This document shows, one piece after another, positions 54,443 to 64,000 of a stretch of DNA of 64,000 nt. A model generated the notes under the pieces. That model did not search any database and was not told the origin of the DNA. It worked only from the letters and a program-made list of their open reading frames with translations. The translations under genes were made by a program, and so were the position numbers. The stretch is taken from positions 24,950,073 to 25,014,072 of the forward strand of contig NC_063181.1 of assembly GCF_023159225.1 (NCBI RefSeq). The letters run 5' to 3'. This DNA is from Perognathus longimembris pacificus. Its lineage: Eukaryota > Chordata > Mammalia > Rodentia > Heteromyidae. Position 1 is the stretch's first letter; each line of letters starts with the position of its first letter.

Positions 54443-55031
54443 GTTAGATTCAAAAAACCCCAAAAACTTAAAAAAAGAAATATATATAATAAAAAGGAGC
54501 AGAAAAAAGACTTTCAGGCTGAAGGTATTTATTAAATGTTCAGTTACTTGGGTGCAGTGAGATCAGGCAAGGGACATAATCAATAAGGCAATAAAGGCCA
54601 GCATGGCACTAGAGGTAAAAGAAAGGAAGACCTGGGATCAGGCTATTGGGAAGCAAGCTGGAAGATACACTGGCTTGAAGACAACATCAAGACTGGTTAG
54701 GATGAAAGATTTATATAAAGGTGAGTAAAACTAAAATAATTTGGAGAACAAGGGTGGTATATCATGCTTGTAATTGAGGATCAAGAGGATATTTTCTGGC
54801 CCAAGCCAAAAAAAAGTAAGGAATACCCCATTTCAACAAACAAGCCAGATAGCTGGTTAACAGCTATAGGCAGGCCTAGTAGGACTCTGATTGGAGATTA
54901 GTTCTAAGCAAACAGCATGAACTCGGAAAAACAATCTAAAGCAAAAATGGCTGGATACATGACTGAAGTAATAGAGCACTTGTTCCAACAAATTCAGGGC
55001 CCTGAGTTCCACTTTAAAAAAAATTAGATTA

Positions 55032-55095
55032 GTATAGTTCAATCAATCATCAATCATTCAATCATTCACTCAATCATTCAATCAATCACTCATGA
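55032..55095. repeat. ATTC/ATCA short tandem repeat
   Basis: Irregular runs of caatcatt and caatcact units. Confidence 0.85.
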
Positions 55096-55403
55096 CTGGT
55101 ACTCAGTTGTATGGTTTCCTACTTCATACAATTGCATATCCAGGTCATCCTATCAATCATATTCCCTGAGTTCACATGGCACCCCAGGTGGCTTAGAAAC
55201 TACTCCAGGTGCATAACACTCACATATACAAACAAGACAGCAGAGACTAAGCACTCAATGAGCACAGAAAAGAAATGCTACATGGATACAGGGCAGAACT
55301 CCAGGATCCAAAGAGCCTGGGGCAGAAGCTATTTAAAATGCCTACCTCAGAAGAGAGCAGTATAACATATGTAATTAGTAATGTTATAAAAACTGAAAAG
55401 CTT

Positions 55404-55505
55404 AGTTAGGTGTGGTGGCTCATTCCTATAATAATAGCTATTGAGGTTGTTGAGATCTGAGGATCAGAATTCAAAGCCAGACTGAGCAGGAAAGTCCATG
55501 AAACT
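55404..55505 (+). repeat. Geo-type SINE head
   Basis: The run ggtgtggtggctcattccta, gttgagatctgaggatcaga and gagcaggaaagtccatgaaa. Confidence 0.7.
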
Positions 55506-55511
55506 ATTTAC

Positions 55512-55720
55512 CCCAACCCCCCTAGTCTCAGGCTTGAACCTAGGGGCCTTGGCATTGTCTATGAGCTTTTTACTCAAGGCTAGCATCCTACCACTTGAGG
55601 CAATCTGGCTTTTTGATGGTTAATTGGAGATTCTGGGCTTGAAATCAGGGTATTTATGCTCTCTTTTTCGCTTTTCACTCAAGTCTAGTGCTCTACCAAT
55701 TGAGTAGTATCTCCAGTTCC
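55512..55720 (-). repeat. SINE fragments, reverse
   Basis: Reverse Geo-type pieces: ctcaggcttgaacctagggg, ctaccacttgaggcaatctg, ggttaattggagattctggg, then a second tail-like piece. Confidence 0.65.
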
Positions 55721-55943
55721 AAAAAATTAACATTTTAATCATTGATTTTTTTTTAATTTTCAATTTGTCCAATATCTTGGACAAATGCAAAACAAACAAA
55801 CCTAAGGAAATCAATCTTTGTCTCAGGGTAGAAATTATGATTTAAGTATTTATTTACTATAATTATTTTTATGGAGAATACTACATAAAAACCCCCAAAA
55901 CTTCTGCACAGGTCTGAGTGTTGATTATCTGATGTTTACTCAC

Positions 55944-55990
55944 GTTGGTCCAGAAGGAGGATAAGTGGACTTCTTACAGTCTTCTGTCCA
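55944..55990 (-). CDS. Asah1: Asah1 exon 2
   Basis: A 47-nt exon reading WTEDCKKSTYPPSGP plus two bases, with acceptor tttttcag and donor gtgagt. It is the first part of mature acid ceramidase, just after the signal peptide (human WTEDCRKSTYPPSGPT). The Cys takes part in the disulfide linking alpha and beta subunits. Upstream exon 1 with the signal peptide was not found; intron 1 runs for at least 8 kb to the window edge. Confidence 0.93.
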
Positions 55991-56117
55991 CTGAAAAACA
56001 AAGGAAACAAGAAGGTTCAGAAATCATGAATGCTTGCTAGCCTAAGAGACAACTGACAAAAATAATTATAGCTTATAAAGATTTTTTTAAAAATCTCCTC
56101 TTAGACCATTTCAGTAC

Positions 56118-56230
56118 CTTCACTTTCTGAGACAGTCTCACTTGTGTAGCCCAGGCTGGCCTCTAAGTGGCAATCCTCCTACTTTAACATCCCGAGTACT
56201 GGGCCAATAGGTGGGTACTACCATGCCAGG
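56118..56230 (-). repeat. B1-like SINE, reverse
   Basis: The run tctgagacagtctcacttgt, gtagcccaggctggcctcta is typical of a B1 (7SL-derived) SINE in reverse. Confidence 0.75.
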
Positions 56231-56234
56231 TATC

Positions 56235-57374
56235 CAATACCTTTCTAAGATAAAAGCCTTTCCAATCAGAAAACTTCTAAAATCTGAAACCACTGAGATC
56301 TCAATTCAATTTGCACAAGTACCAGGTGTCCTAATTTGGTCTTATATAATAAATATATTGAGCAAAAGGGAAATAAAAACAATAAGAAAGGAGATGTAAA
56401 ATGTTCCTATTAGATGGGTAATTTATTACCAAAAGTAAAAGACTTGATAGGATATAGCATTACTTGAATGTCTCAGCCTAATTTGATTGTAACTTTGTGT
56501 TGACATTTGCATCTCAAGCCACCTTTTCAGGGTATAGGGTACAAGGCCTTTCAAAATCTGCCTGAAATATGAGCCTCATAACCTTACTTAACACTCCCAG
56601 TAGTCACAGCCCATGCATATGCTGTGTTTCCTCTACATGGAATGCCCACTTAACTTGGTGGACTTTGGTTCTAACTTCTAAGATCTACTTCAAATATCTT
56701 TTTTTTTTTTTAATAAAGCAATTGTGAGGAAAGTTGAAAGTACTTTGTCAAGTTTTAGGAGAGAGCTAGAGATAAGAGCTAAAGAGCAACCTGGTCAGCA
56801 ATACATGTGGGAAGGTGATAACTAAGACAATATCAGACATTGTTGATAAAAGCAGCACAGTACCTGGCTCTGAGAATAAAGAAGTAGTTGTAAGTGAAAA
56901 TAAGTAAGGTTAGGCACCAATGCTGAAGTCACTTAAACCAAACACTAGCATATTGCAAAGAAAACTATACCCTCACTCTCAAGGGAGAATTAGCCAAGGC
57001 AAACACAGTTTCAAGACATGCACAATCTGGAAATAAGATTACAATAAACTAATTTGCAATTTAAAGTTTGCCCGCCCCAAATTTAAGTGTACATGGTTAT
57101 AATAGACAACCATATCAAGGTAGATACAGATTTTAATAGAGGATAGGCCAAGACTATAAGCAGATGAATAGGTAGAGATAGTATGCAATCTGCTTGGTAT
57201 ACTGTTACTTTATCACTGGGGAAAAAAAATCAAATTTTGAATTAAATACACACACACGCCTTGTATCTTCCTTTCTTTTGTATTATTTTGTGAGGGAAAA
57301 AGGAAATAATAAAATCTGTTTCTATTTAAAACTCTAGAAAAATGATTTTTAAAGATTCTCCACTTATTATAGTT
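56235..57374. other. Asah1 intron 1, unique
   Basis: About 1.1 kb with no recognised element, gene or CpG island. Confidence 0.5.
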
Positions 57375-57380
57375 ATTATT

Positions 57381-57894
57381 TGTAGGGGATGGCTATTCCT
57401 TTAAGACCTGGGGCGGCTGGCCACTGGCCCGTCCCACCTCCTTCCGGGTTCTTCCAGAAGAGATAGCAAACCAGCCCCTGCCTTTTGGTGGCGAGCAAGT
57501 GTGTCGTGATGGTGCCAGGCCGAGCCAAGAGGCCGGGCCTCTGCGGGAAGTTCTGTGACATCACCGTGATGGACATACTCATTAGCCTATCGTTAACACC
57601 TGGCCAGTCCCTCCCCTTCACTACTGCTATAAGACTGTTAGCCCCTCCCTTAAATAAACAGAACGCTCCTGGAAGCTTCTCCTATAGCCCATGCGCCCCT
57701 GTCTTCCTTGGCAAGTATGGAGAAGGGGGGAGGGCGTCTTGCAAGTACACGCTGATAGAGCCTACCCATGGACCTAGCCTCCGCAATTAATTCCTTCTGG
57801 CCAAAGGATATGCGTTGAGGGCGATAGGGGACCACACGGTAGGGGCAGATAGGCCCAGGACCTCTACACAGACGGTGTAGAGCTTAGCCCGGCA
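57381..57894 (+). mobile_element. Solo LTR, class II retrovirus-like
   Basis: A 514-base LTR with TG...CA ends (TGTAGGGGATGG to CCCGGCA), flanked by the perfect 6-base duplication ATTATT (57,375-57,380 and 57,895-57,900). TATA-like ctataagac at about 57,628 and AATAAA at 57,653-57,658 give a short R region. It is GC-rich relative to its surroundings, hence rather young. No internal genes remain. It is antisense to Asah1, in intron 1. Confidence 0.88.
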
Positions 57895-57946
57895 ATTATT
57901 CAGGACTTAAATCTCTTTGAAATCAGTCACTAAGAAAAATGAATTA

Positions 57947-58171
57947 GGGCTGGGAATGTGGCTTAGTGGTAGAATGCTTGCCTAGCATGCATGAAGCCCT
58001 GGGTTCGATTCCTCAGGACCACATAAACAGAATAGGCCGGAAGTGGTGCTGTGGCTTAAGTGTAGAGTGCTAGCTTTGAGCAAAAAAAATGCTCAGGGAC
58101 AGTGCCCAGGCCTTGAAGCCAAGCCCCAGGACTGGCAAAAAAAATAATAATAATAATAAAAAATTAAAAAG
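57947..58171 (+). mobile_element. Dimeric ID-like SINE
   Basis: Starts gggctgggaatgtggcttag and ends in a TAA-rich tail. The flanks aaaatgaatta and aaatgaata suggest a target duplication. Confidence 0.9.
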
Positions 58172-58256
58172 TAAATGAATATAACATATTTAGGAAAATA
58201 AAAATCATATGCATGTATGAAAAGAATGAAACCTGTTTTTAAAAACTTGCAGAAAG

Positions 58257-58467
58257 GGGCTGGGAGTATGGCCTAGTGGCAAGAGTGCTTGCCTCCTACA
58301 CATGAAGCTCTTGGTTCGATTCCCCAGCACCACATATTTGGAAAACGGCCAGAGGGGGCGCTGTGGCTCAAGTGGCAGAGTGTTAGCCTTGAGCAAGAAG
58401 AGGCCAGGGACAGTGCTCGGGCCCTGAGTCCAAGGCCCAGGACTGGCCAAAAAAAAAAAAAAAAAAT
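58257..58467 (+). mobile_element. Dimeric ID-like SINE, variant subfamily
   Basis: Complete, with the perfect flank CTTGCAGAAAG. It shares cctacacatgaagctct and the tggaaaacggccag variant with the copy near 49,381. Confidence 0.94.
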
Positions 58468-58752
58468 CTTGCAGAAAGTTTAAAAGGAGTCAGCAGGAGG
58501 ATAAGAATAGAGAGGAAGAATATAATCAAAGCACATTATATGAATGCAAGGAAATATCACAAACTACTCACTTTGTGCAACTAATGTATGCTAATAAAAA
58601 TTTGAAAGTAAAGTGAAAATTATTTCATTGGGGACTCAATGAATACTCCACACCTAAAAAACATATCATAATTTACTTATCTCCTTAAAATATTTAAAGG
58701 AGAATCTGAATGAACTATATGTTTCTAATAATACATAGATTTTGTTGTTTTT

Positions 58753-58982
58753 GTGCTGATCTTGGGGCTTGAACTCAGGGACTGGGTGCTGTCCCTGAGC
58801 TTTGTGTTTTTGCTCACAGCTAATGCTCTAACAGTTGAGCCACACTCCATTTCTGGCTATTTTGGTGATTAATTGGGGATAAAGAGTTTTAGGGACGTAC
58901 TACTGGCTTCCAACTTCAATCCTCAGATCTCAGACTCCTGAGTAGCTAGGATTACAGGTGTAAGCTGCCTGCAGCCTGGCCT
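58753..58982 (-). mobile_element. Geo-type SINE
   Basis: Reverse copy: gatcttggggcttgaactca, gtgattaattggggataaag, agctaggattacaggtgtaa. Confidence 0.85.
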
Positions 58983-59014
58983 TCAGTTTTTGTTTTGTTA
59001 AAATTGTCCTTGAG

Positions 59015-59228
59015 GGGGCTGGGAACGTGGCTTAGTGGTAGAGTGCTCACCTAGCAAGCATGAAGCCCTGAGTTCGATTCCTCAGTACCACATAAACAGA
59101 AAAAGCTGGAAGTGGCACTGTGGCTTTAGTGGTAGAGTGCTACCCTTCAGCAAAACATGCTCAGGGACAGTGTCCAGGCCCTGAGTCAAGCCCCAGGATT
59201 GGCAAAACAAAACAAAAACAACGAAAAC
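59015..59228 (+). mobile_element. Dimeric ID-like SINE, first of a pair
   Basis: Starts ggggctgggaacgtggctta. The flanks aaaattgtccttgag and aaaattatctttgag form its (diverged) target duplication. Confidence 0.92.
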
Positions 59229-59245
59229 AAAATTATCTTTGAGGG

Positions 59246-59434
59246 ACTGGGAATATGGCATAGTGGTAGAGTGCTTGTCTCCTATACATGAAGCCCTGGG
59301 TTTGATTCCTCAGCACCACATATACAGAAAAGGCCAGAAGTGGCACTGTGGCTCAAGTGGTAGAGTGCTAGCCTTGAGCAAAAGGAAGCCAGGGGCTGTG
59401 CTCAGGCCCTGAGTCCAAGCCCCAGGACTGGCAA

Positions 59435-59491
<57 letters not shown>
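59246..59491 (+). mobile_element. Dimeric ID-like SINE with (TG)n tail, second of a pair
   Basis: Starts actgggaatatggcatagtg. The tail is about 25 TG units. The flanks TATCTTTGA show that it inserted into the right-hand duplication of the element before it. Confidence 0.92.
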
Positions 59492-59494
<3 letters not shown>

Positions 59495-59497
59495 CTT

Positions 59498-59640
59498 TGA
59501 TTAGTTGTATAAAAAAAGTTGCCATTTGACAAAGCAGTTTATGAATTTAATGAATCTTGATTAATGTCACCCCTTTCAACACTCTCACCCATCCCTCCAT
59601 TACCCACTCCTAATAATGTAGTAGTATAGTTTTTAAAATC
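59498..59640 (-). mobile_element. L1 3' end fragment (second family)
   Basis: The run ttagttgtataaaaaaagtt, gccatttgacaaagcagttt matches the piece at 19,895. Probably an old L1 3'UTR in reverse. Confidence 0.45.
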
Positions 59641-59710
59641 CTTATATACTTGTTTTATCCATATGCTGGGACAAAAAAAGAAAATGGGATATAATTTAAA
59701 GCATGTATAG

Positions 59711-59880
59711 AGCCAAGTGCTGGTGGCTCACACCTGCAATCCTAGCTGCTCAGGAGGCTGAGATCTGAGGATCACGGTTTGAAGCCAGTCCAGGCAGTAA
59801 AAATCTGTAAGACTCTTATCTTCAATAAACTACTAAAGAAAAATCCGGAAGGGTTGCTATGCTGTGACTCAAGTGGTAGT
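59711..59880 (+). mobile_element. Geo-type SINE, tail missing
   Basis: Head gccaagtgctggtggctcac, ggctgagatctgaggatcac, ending in the right unit at gtgactcaagtggtag. Confidence 0.82.
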
Positions 59881-59920
59881 TAAAGTAGTTTTCCTATGGA
59901 ACAGGGTGAATAATTCTAGT

Positions 59921-59968
<48 letters not shown>

Positions 59969-60040
59969 TGCTGGGTATCAAATGCAAAGCCTGTGCAAGC
60001 TAAGCAAGTGCTCCACTACTAAGCTATATCTCCAGCCACA
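59921..60040 (-). repeat. (GT)n and ID-like element
   Basis: About 23 GT units (59,922-59,967), then a reverse ID-type copy (gatgctgggtatcaaatgca to aagctatatctccagccaca). Confidence 0.8.
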
Positions 60041-60599
60041 CATACTGAATAGAAGGATCATGTTTTTTGCAAATGTAATTCAAATAAGTATGAACACACG
60101 TTCATGTGCCTTTTGGGCTTGGATTAGAGGGTATTAAACTGCTAATATTTAGGAGAAATATTATAGTACTCTGTAAGTGCTGGGGCTTTACCTTTTGACT
60201 GACCCATTTCTAGCCTTTGGGGTGCAGTCTAGTACTTGCTAGGCATGCAATATTAGTTGATAGGAAATAGATTTGTGTGTTCTTTCCTGTGGAGCAGCAG
60301 TGGAAAGCCCACACAGTGTAACAGAGGGGAAGCCAGTGTTTGTGAAATATATTTGTTTTTTGAAACTCTGAAAATCAGTGCTGAAGCTGATTCAATAGCT
60401 ATCATAAGTATAACAGTGTTTACACTCATATTAAGCATAAAGGTTCATTTCAGCAGTTCAGTACTCAGCCATTAAATAGTTTCATTGTGGTAGGTCTTAG
60501 GGATCTACTTGAACACAGGCACTAAAACCTGCTTTTGCTGAAGAGCAGTGACTCCTTGCTTGCGGCCCACAAACAGAAAGATAAATATTGAGTCCCTGG

Positions 60600-61132
60600 G
60601 CCCCAGTTTGCCTCTGAGACCTCCAATCTGAGTTATTCTTTCCGAAGTCACTTTGCAATCACCTTGGGCTCCAGAAAGGACAGGACTTACCTATAAGCAT
60701 TCTGTGACACAGGCAACCTGCCCCCAGACAGGCAATGCCTTCACTTTGCCATAATGGGGCAAAAAGTGAAACTGCCCCAATGGAAGAGAACAGCCAAAGG
60801 CCCAGGACAGATGACTCATCAGGAAATAAAAATGACTTGTTCAAGTGATAAAATGGTAACTTCTCCAGATCCCCTTGATAGACCAGACTGTGATAATGGT
60901 CAACCAGGCCATAGTGGTGACTGGGAATGTTTCGTAATTATGCATGTATCTCTCTCCACACCCCTAGTTTTTGTTCTGCAACACTCAAAGCTCATGTCTG
61001 TACCCCAAAGATAGCTGAAGATGGACTGAACTGCTGTCTTCCCATAGCTGTCCTATCCATGTAATAAACTACCTTTATCTGTCCTCTTCCTATCTCTTCA
61101 TTCGGTGTGTGGGGCAAAGGACCAGACCTGAC
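60600..61132 (+). mobile_element. Probable old LTR
   Basis: The 3' part looks like an LTR: AATAAA at 61,063-61,068, then ctacctttatctgtcctctt and an end at accagacctgaca. No clear TG start or target duplication was found, so limits are approximate. Confidence 0.45.
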
Positions 61133-61139
61133 ATATGGA

Positions 61140-61990
61140 ATACTTACATTTTGGGCCCAGGGTTTAAAAAACTGTTTTTACCAATACTCTTTGAGCTGAG
61201 ATAACCAATAACCTCCACCTGCCAAACTGAGTAGATACTTCACATCTTGATAAGACTCAACATAGGCAACTTGTCCCCTTCTCTTCTCTGGGTGTCCTGT
61301 CAGTATTTACTCTCACTTGGGCTGATGCTTTAACTATGCCTACCTCCTCTTGCTCTGACACAAACAAGTTCAAGTCATGTAGCCTTTGTCTAGTTCTCTT
61401 TCTACATCTTCTTAGGAAAAAAATGCATGGGTCATGCTGACACCTCACTTCCTGATCCTCATCGAACCCTTCTTTCTCCTATTCTGCCTTCTGATTTTCT
61501 GTGCAAACACCTACTTCTCTCCATGCTACTAGGGCTACCCTGCTTTAATGCCCACTGTTTTCTTTCAAATTCTTTCCTCATATCCACACATACCTATCTT
61601 TGTTCCCCTCTAATCCAAATATTTTTTCTTTTTAGGTGGTCATTACCTTTTTATCTTACTTAAAAACCACACAAATGCTTCTTATTTTCTTTTAGGATAA
61701 GTTCCAGAACCCCTCACAGGGTCTAAAGAACCTTGGATGATGTTATATAGGCTCTTTTTCCAGACTTTTTTCAGGTTGCTTGGGTCAACACCATCTCTTA
61801 AATGACACAATGTAACAATAAATAAATATAACAATAATTGATAAATGTAACAATAAGTCAGGAATACTTGAGTTATATGTACATTGGGAAAAGCCTCCAA
61901 AACAAAAAACATACAAACAAAACTCTCCAGATACTCCAAATCAATGAGTTGTTAGTTCAAACTGGTCCTACTTATTCATATTTAACAAAA
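61140..61990. other. Asah1 intron 1, unique
   Basis: About 850 bases with no recognised element. Confidence 0.45.
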
Positions 61991-62001
61991 GTTGTATTGA
62001 G

Positions 62002-62211
62002 GGCTGGGGATATGGCCTAGTGGCAAGAGTACTTGCATTGTATACATGAGGCCCTGGGTTCGATTCCCCAGCACCACATATACAGAAAACGGCCAGAAGT
62101 GGCGCTGTGGCTCAAGTGGCAGAGTGCTAGCCTTGAGCAAAAAGAAGCCAGGGACAGTGCTCAGGCCCTGAGTTTAAGGCCCAGGACTGGCCAAAAAAAA
62201 AAAAAAAAAAA
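62002..62211 (+). mobile_element. Dimeric ID-like SINE with target duplication
   Basis: Complete and well conserved, flanked by GTTGTATTGAG on both sides. Confidence 0.95.
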
Positions 62212-62571
62212 GTTGTATTGAGAAAAGTTGTGCGATGGCAGAGGTGGGAGGATCTCTAGTTTAAGGTTAGTTGGGGCAGTAAGACCCTTCCTCAAAAACA
62301 AAGTAAACACAAAAGGGCTTAAGGCATGGCTTAAGTGGTACAGCCCTTGTCTAGAACACATGGAGACTTGGGTTCAGTCCACAGTACTGCAAAAAAAGAA
62401 GGACAAGGAAAAAAAAGTTGCTTTGAATTATCTTTTGTTTACCATGCATTACAAATGGTTCATAATGATTCAAGTCACTGTACTTCAATGTGCTAAAATT
62501 TTCTGACCATGAAAACAAATTCACAGAGATTTTAAAGGAGTTGTCAGTGGTGAAGCAAAAAGAGAGTATGA

Positions 62572-62780
62572 GGGCTGGGGATATAGCCTAGTGGCAAGAG
62601 TGCCTGCCTCCGATACACGAGGCCCTAGGTTCGATTCCCCAGCACCACATATACAGAAAACGGCCAGAAGCGGCGCTGTGGCTCAAGTGGCAGAGTGCTA
62701 GCCTTGAGCAAAAAGAAGCCAGGGACAGTGCTCAGGCCCTGAGTCCAAGGCCCAGGACTGGCAAAAAAAAAAAAAAAAAA
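62572..62780 (+). mobile_element. Dimeric ID-like SINE, young subfamily
   Basis: Complete, with the young head (gcctgcctccgatacacgag) and gcggcgctg, flanked by GAGAGTATGA on both sides. The right unit has the older gagcaaaaag form, so it is intermediate. Confidence 0.95.
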
Positions 62781-62789
62781 GAGAGTATG

Positions 62790-63465
62790 AATGAGGATGA
62801 ATATAGTGGGATAAGATAAAGAGAAGGTTAGGTGTAAGAAACAGAAATTGAGAAGGTGAGCTTGATTGGGACACATTGTATGCATGGATGGAAATTCCAC
62901 AATGAAACAACTTGCTCAATGTATAACTAATGTAAGCTATTTTTTTTAATGAGAAAAGTTATTGACAGGGCCTTAAAATCTTCTGCCAAGTAGATTTTAA
63001 AATACTACAAACATAATATCAAATTCTGTAACAAGTACTGTCATCCCTCCAACTTCACCATCCCAATTCAGCTCATTTTTCCCCACCTTATTCTCTAGAA
63101 AAGTTCATTAGTCTTAATTCTTAGATATCCATTGAATTGTGATACTGAATTACTTATGTATTCATTTTATTTTCCATTCTCCTTCTAAATGGAGCTGAGT
63201 AACATGTTTTCTAACCCCCACTGTCTATCGTAAACTCAATTTGTTTAACTATTAGTATATTCCTAGTGGTCCTTAAAGGGCATCAACAAAACATTCATTG
63301 TTTAAAAATTCTTCTCAAGCAAAATCTCTATCCACGCTAAGGCAAATGTATTTGTTTTTCCTAATAATCTTTCAATCACTGTATATGTGCATACTGTGTA
63401 TTTCCCTGATATAGCTATCTGACACTCTGTGTTCTGCTTGTACCTGTTAACTAGTATAGCAATTT
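62790..63465. other. Asah1 intron 1, unique
   Basis: No recognised element. Confidence 0.45.
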
Positions 63466-63542
63466 TGTTGGCAGTACTCCGAGTTTGAACTCAAGGCCTC
63501 AAATATGCAAGGCAGGGACATTAACCACACCTCCAGCCCATA

Positions 63543-63755
63543 CAGAATTTTTTGTGTGTCGGTCCTGGGAAGTGAACTCAGGGCCTATGTGCTGTCCCTG
63601 AACTTTTGTGCTCAAGGCTGACACTGTATCTCTTGGTCATAGCTCACTTCCCACTGTCTGGACTGGCTTCCAACTAACTGCTATTCTCAGATCTCGAGCT
63701 CCTTCCTGAGTAGCTAGGATTACATCTGTGAGCTACCAACAAGCAGCCTCCAAGA
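63543..63755 (-). mobile_element. Geo-type SINE, diverged
   Basis: Reverse copy: gtcctgggaagtgaactcag, cacttcccactgtctggact, agctaggattacatctgtga. A short reverse ID-like piece precedes it (63,470-63,540). Confidence 0.75.
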
Positions 63756-64000
63756 CAGCGATTTTTAATGGCTGAATAATAAATACTGTCATGAACTGAT
63801 GTTCAAAGTGTCTAGCCTTTTTGGAATATAAGAGGAAACTACAACTTGCTTCCACTTTCCATCTCCTTAGCTCCTGGATGCCATCCACATCTTGCCTCAG
63901 ATTAGATGCAGGTTCCTAGTCATACAACTCCATAGTAGTCTGTAAAGAAATTAATTGTGTAAGAACACTTGGCCGGACACTGGGAGCAGCACAATAACCT

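Noticed and set aside
57485..57835. Open frames of 61-101 codons in the GC-rich stretch at 57.4-57.9 kb, taken as a possible Asah1 first exon or CpG promoter
   Set aside because: The stretch is a solo LTR with target duplication, oriented opposite to Asah1; no signal peptide frame joins exon 2.
61427..61663. 78-codon frame in Asah1 intron 1
   Set aside because: No splice or family support; random length for this base composition.

Overview
The window is mammalian nuclear DNA from a rodent. Two things show this. It carries coding exons of two genes that are neighbours on the mammalian Pcm1-Asah1 segment (human 8p22). It is also packed with rodent-type repeats: a dimeric tRNA-like SINE whose first half is ID-like, a second SINE that shares its second half (the arrangement described for the IDL-Geo and Geo SINEs of geomyoid rodents), L1 elements and solo LTRs. 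A castorimorph, probably geomyoid rodent (kangaroo rat, pocket mouse or gopher group) is my best guess. The species cannot be fixed by eye. There are no bacterial genes, CRISPR arrays or operons.

Left part (1-22,435, + strand): the 3' end of Pcm1, encoding the centriolar satellite scaffold PCM1. Nine terminal coding exons (8,630-20,499) are readable with correct splice sites and phases, followed by a 3'UTR of about 1.9 kb. The intron upstream holds a nearly complete 6.5-kb L1 in antisense, joined head to tail with a second, 5'-truncated L1. It also holds a decayed copy of a Pcm1 exon (about 188-345).

Middle (22,435-35,830): an intergenic stretch of about 13 kb made of SINEs, two solo LTRs (one IAP-like with internal tandem repeats, one inserted inside an older SINE) and microsatellites. 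I recognise no gene there.

Right part (35,830-64,000, - strand): Asah1, encoding lysosomal acid ceramidase. Exons 2 to 14 are all present, with consistent phases, the catalytic residues and six N-glycosylation sequons. Exon 1 and the promoter lie beyond the right edge. Pcm1 and Asah1 therefore converge tail to tail. Their products are not known to act together; they are only neighbours. The introns hold SINEs, several L1 3' ends, a 514-bp solo LTR with a perfect 6-bp target duplication, and microsatellites, one of which abuts a splice donor.

No new multi-gene system is visible. The most unusual signals are the decayed Pcm1 exon copy, the tandem L1 composite, a coiled-coil repeat in L1 ORF1, the tandem-repeat LTR and a young, apparently recently active SINE subfamily. 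Comparisons with human proteins were made from memory, without alignment.
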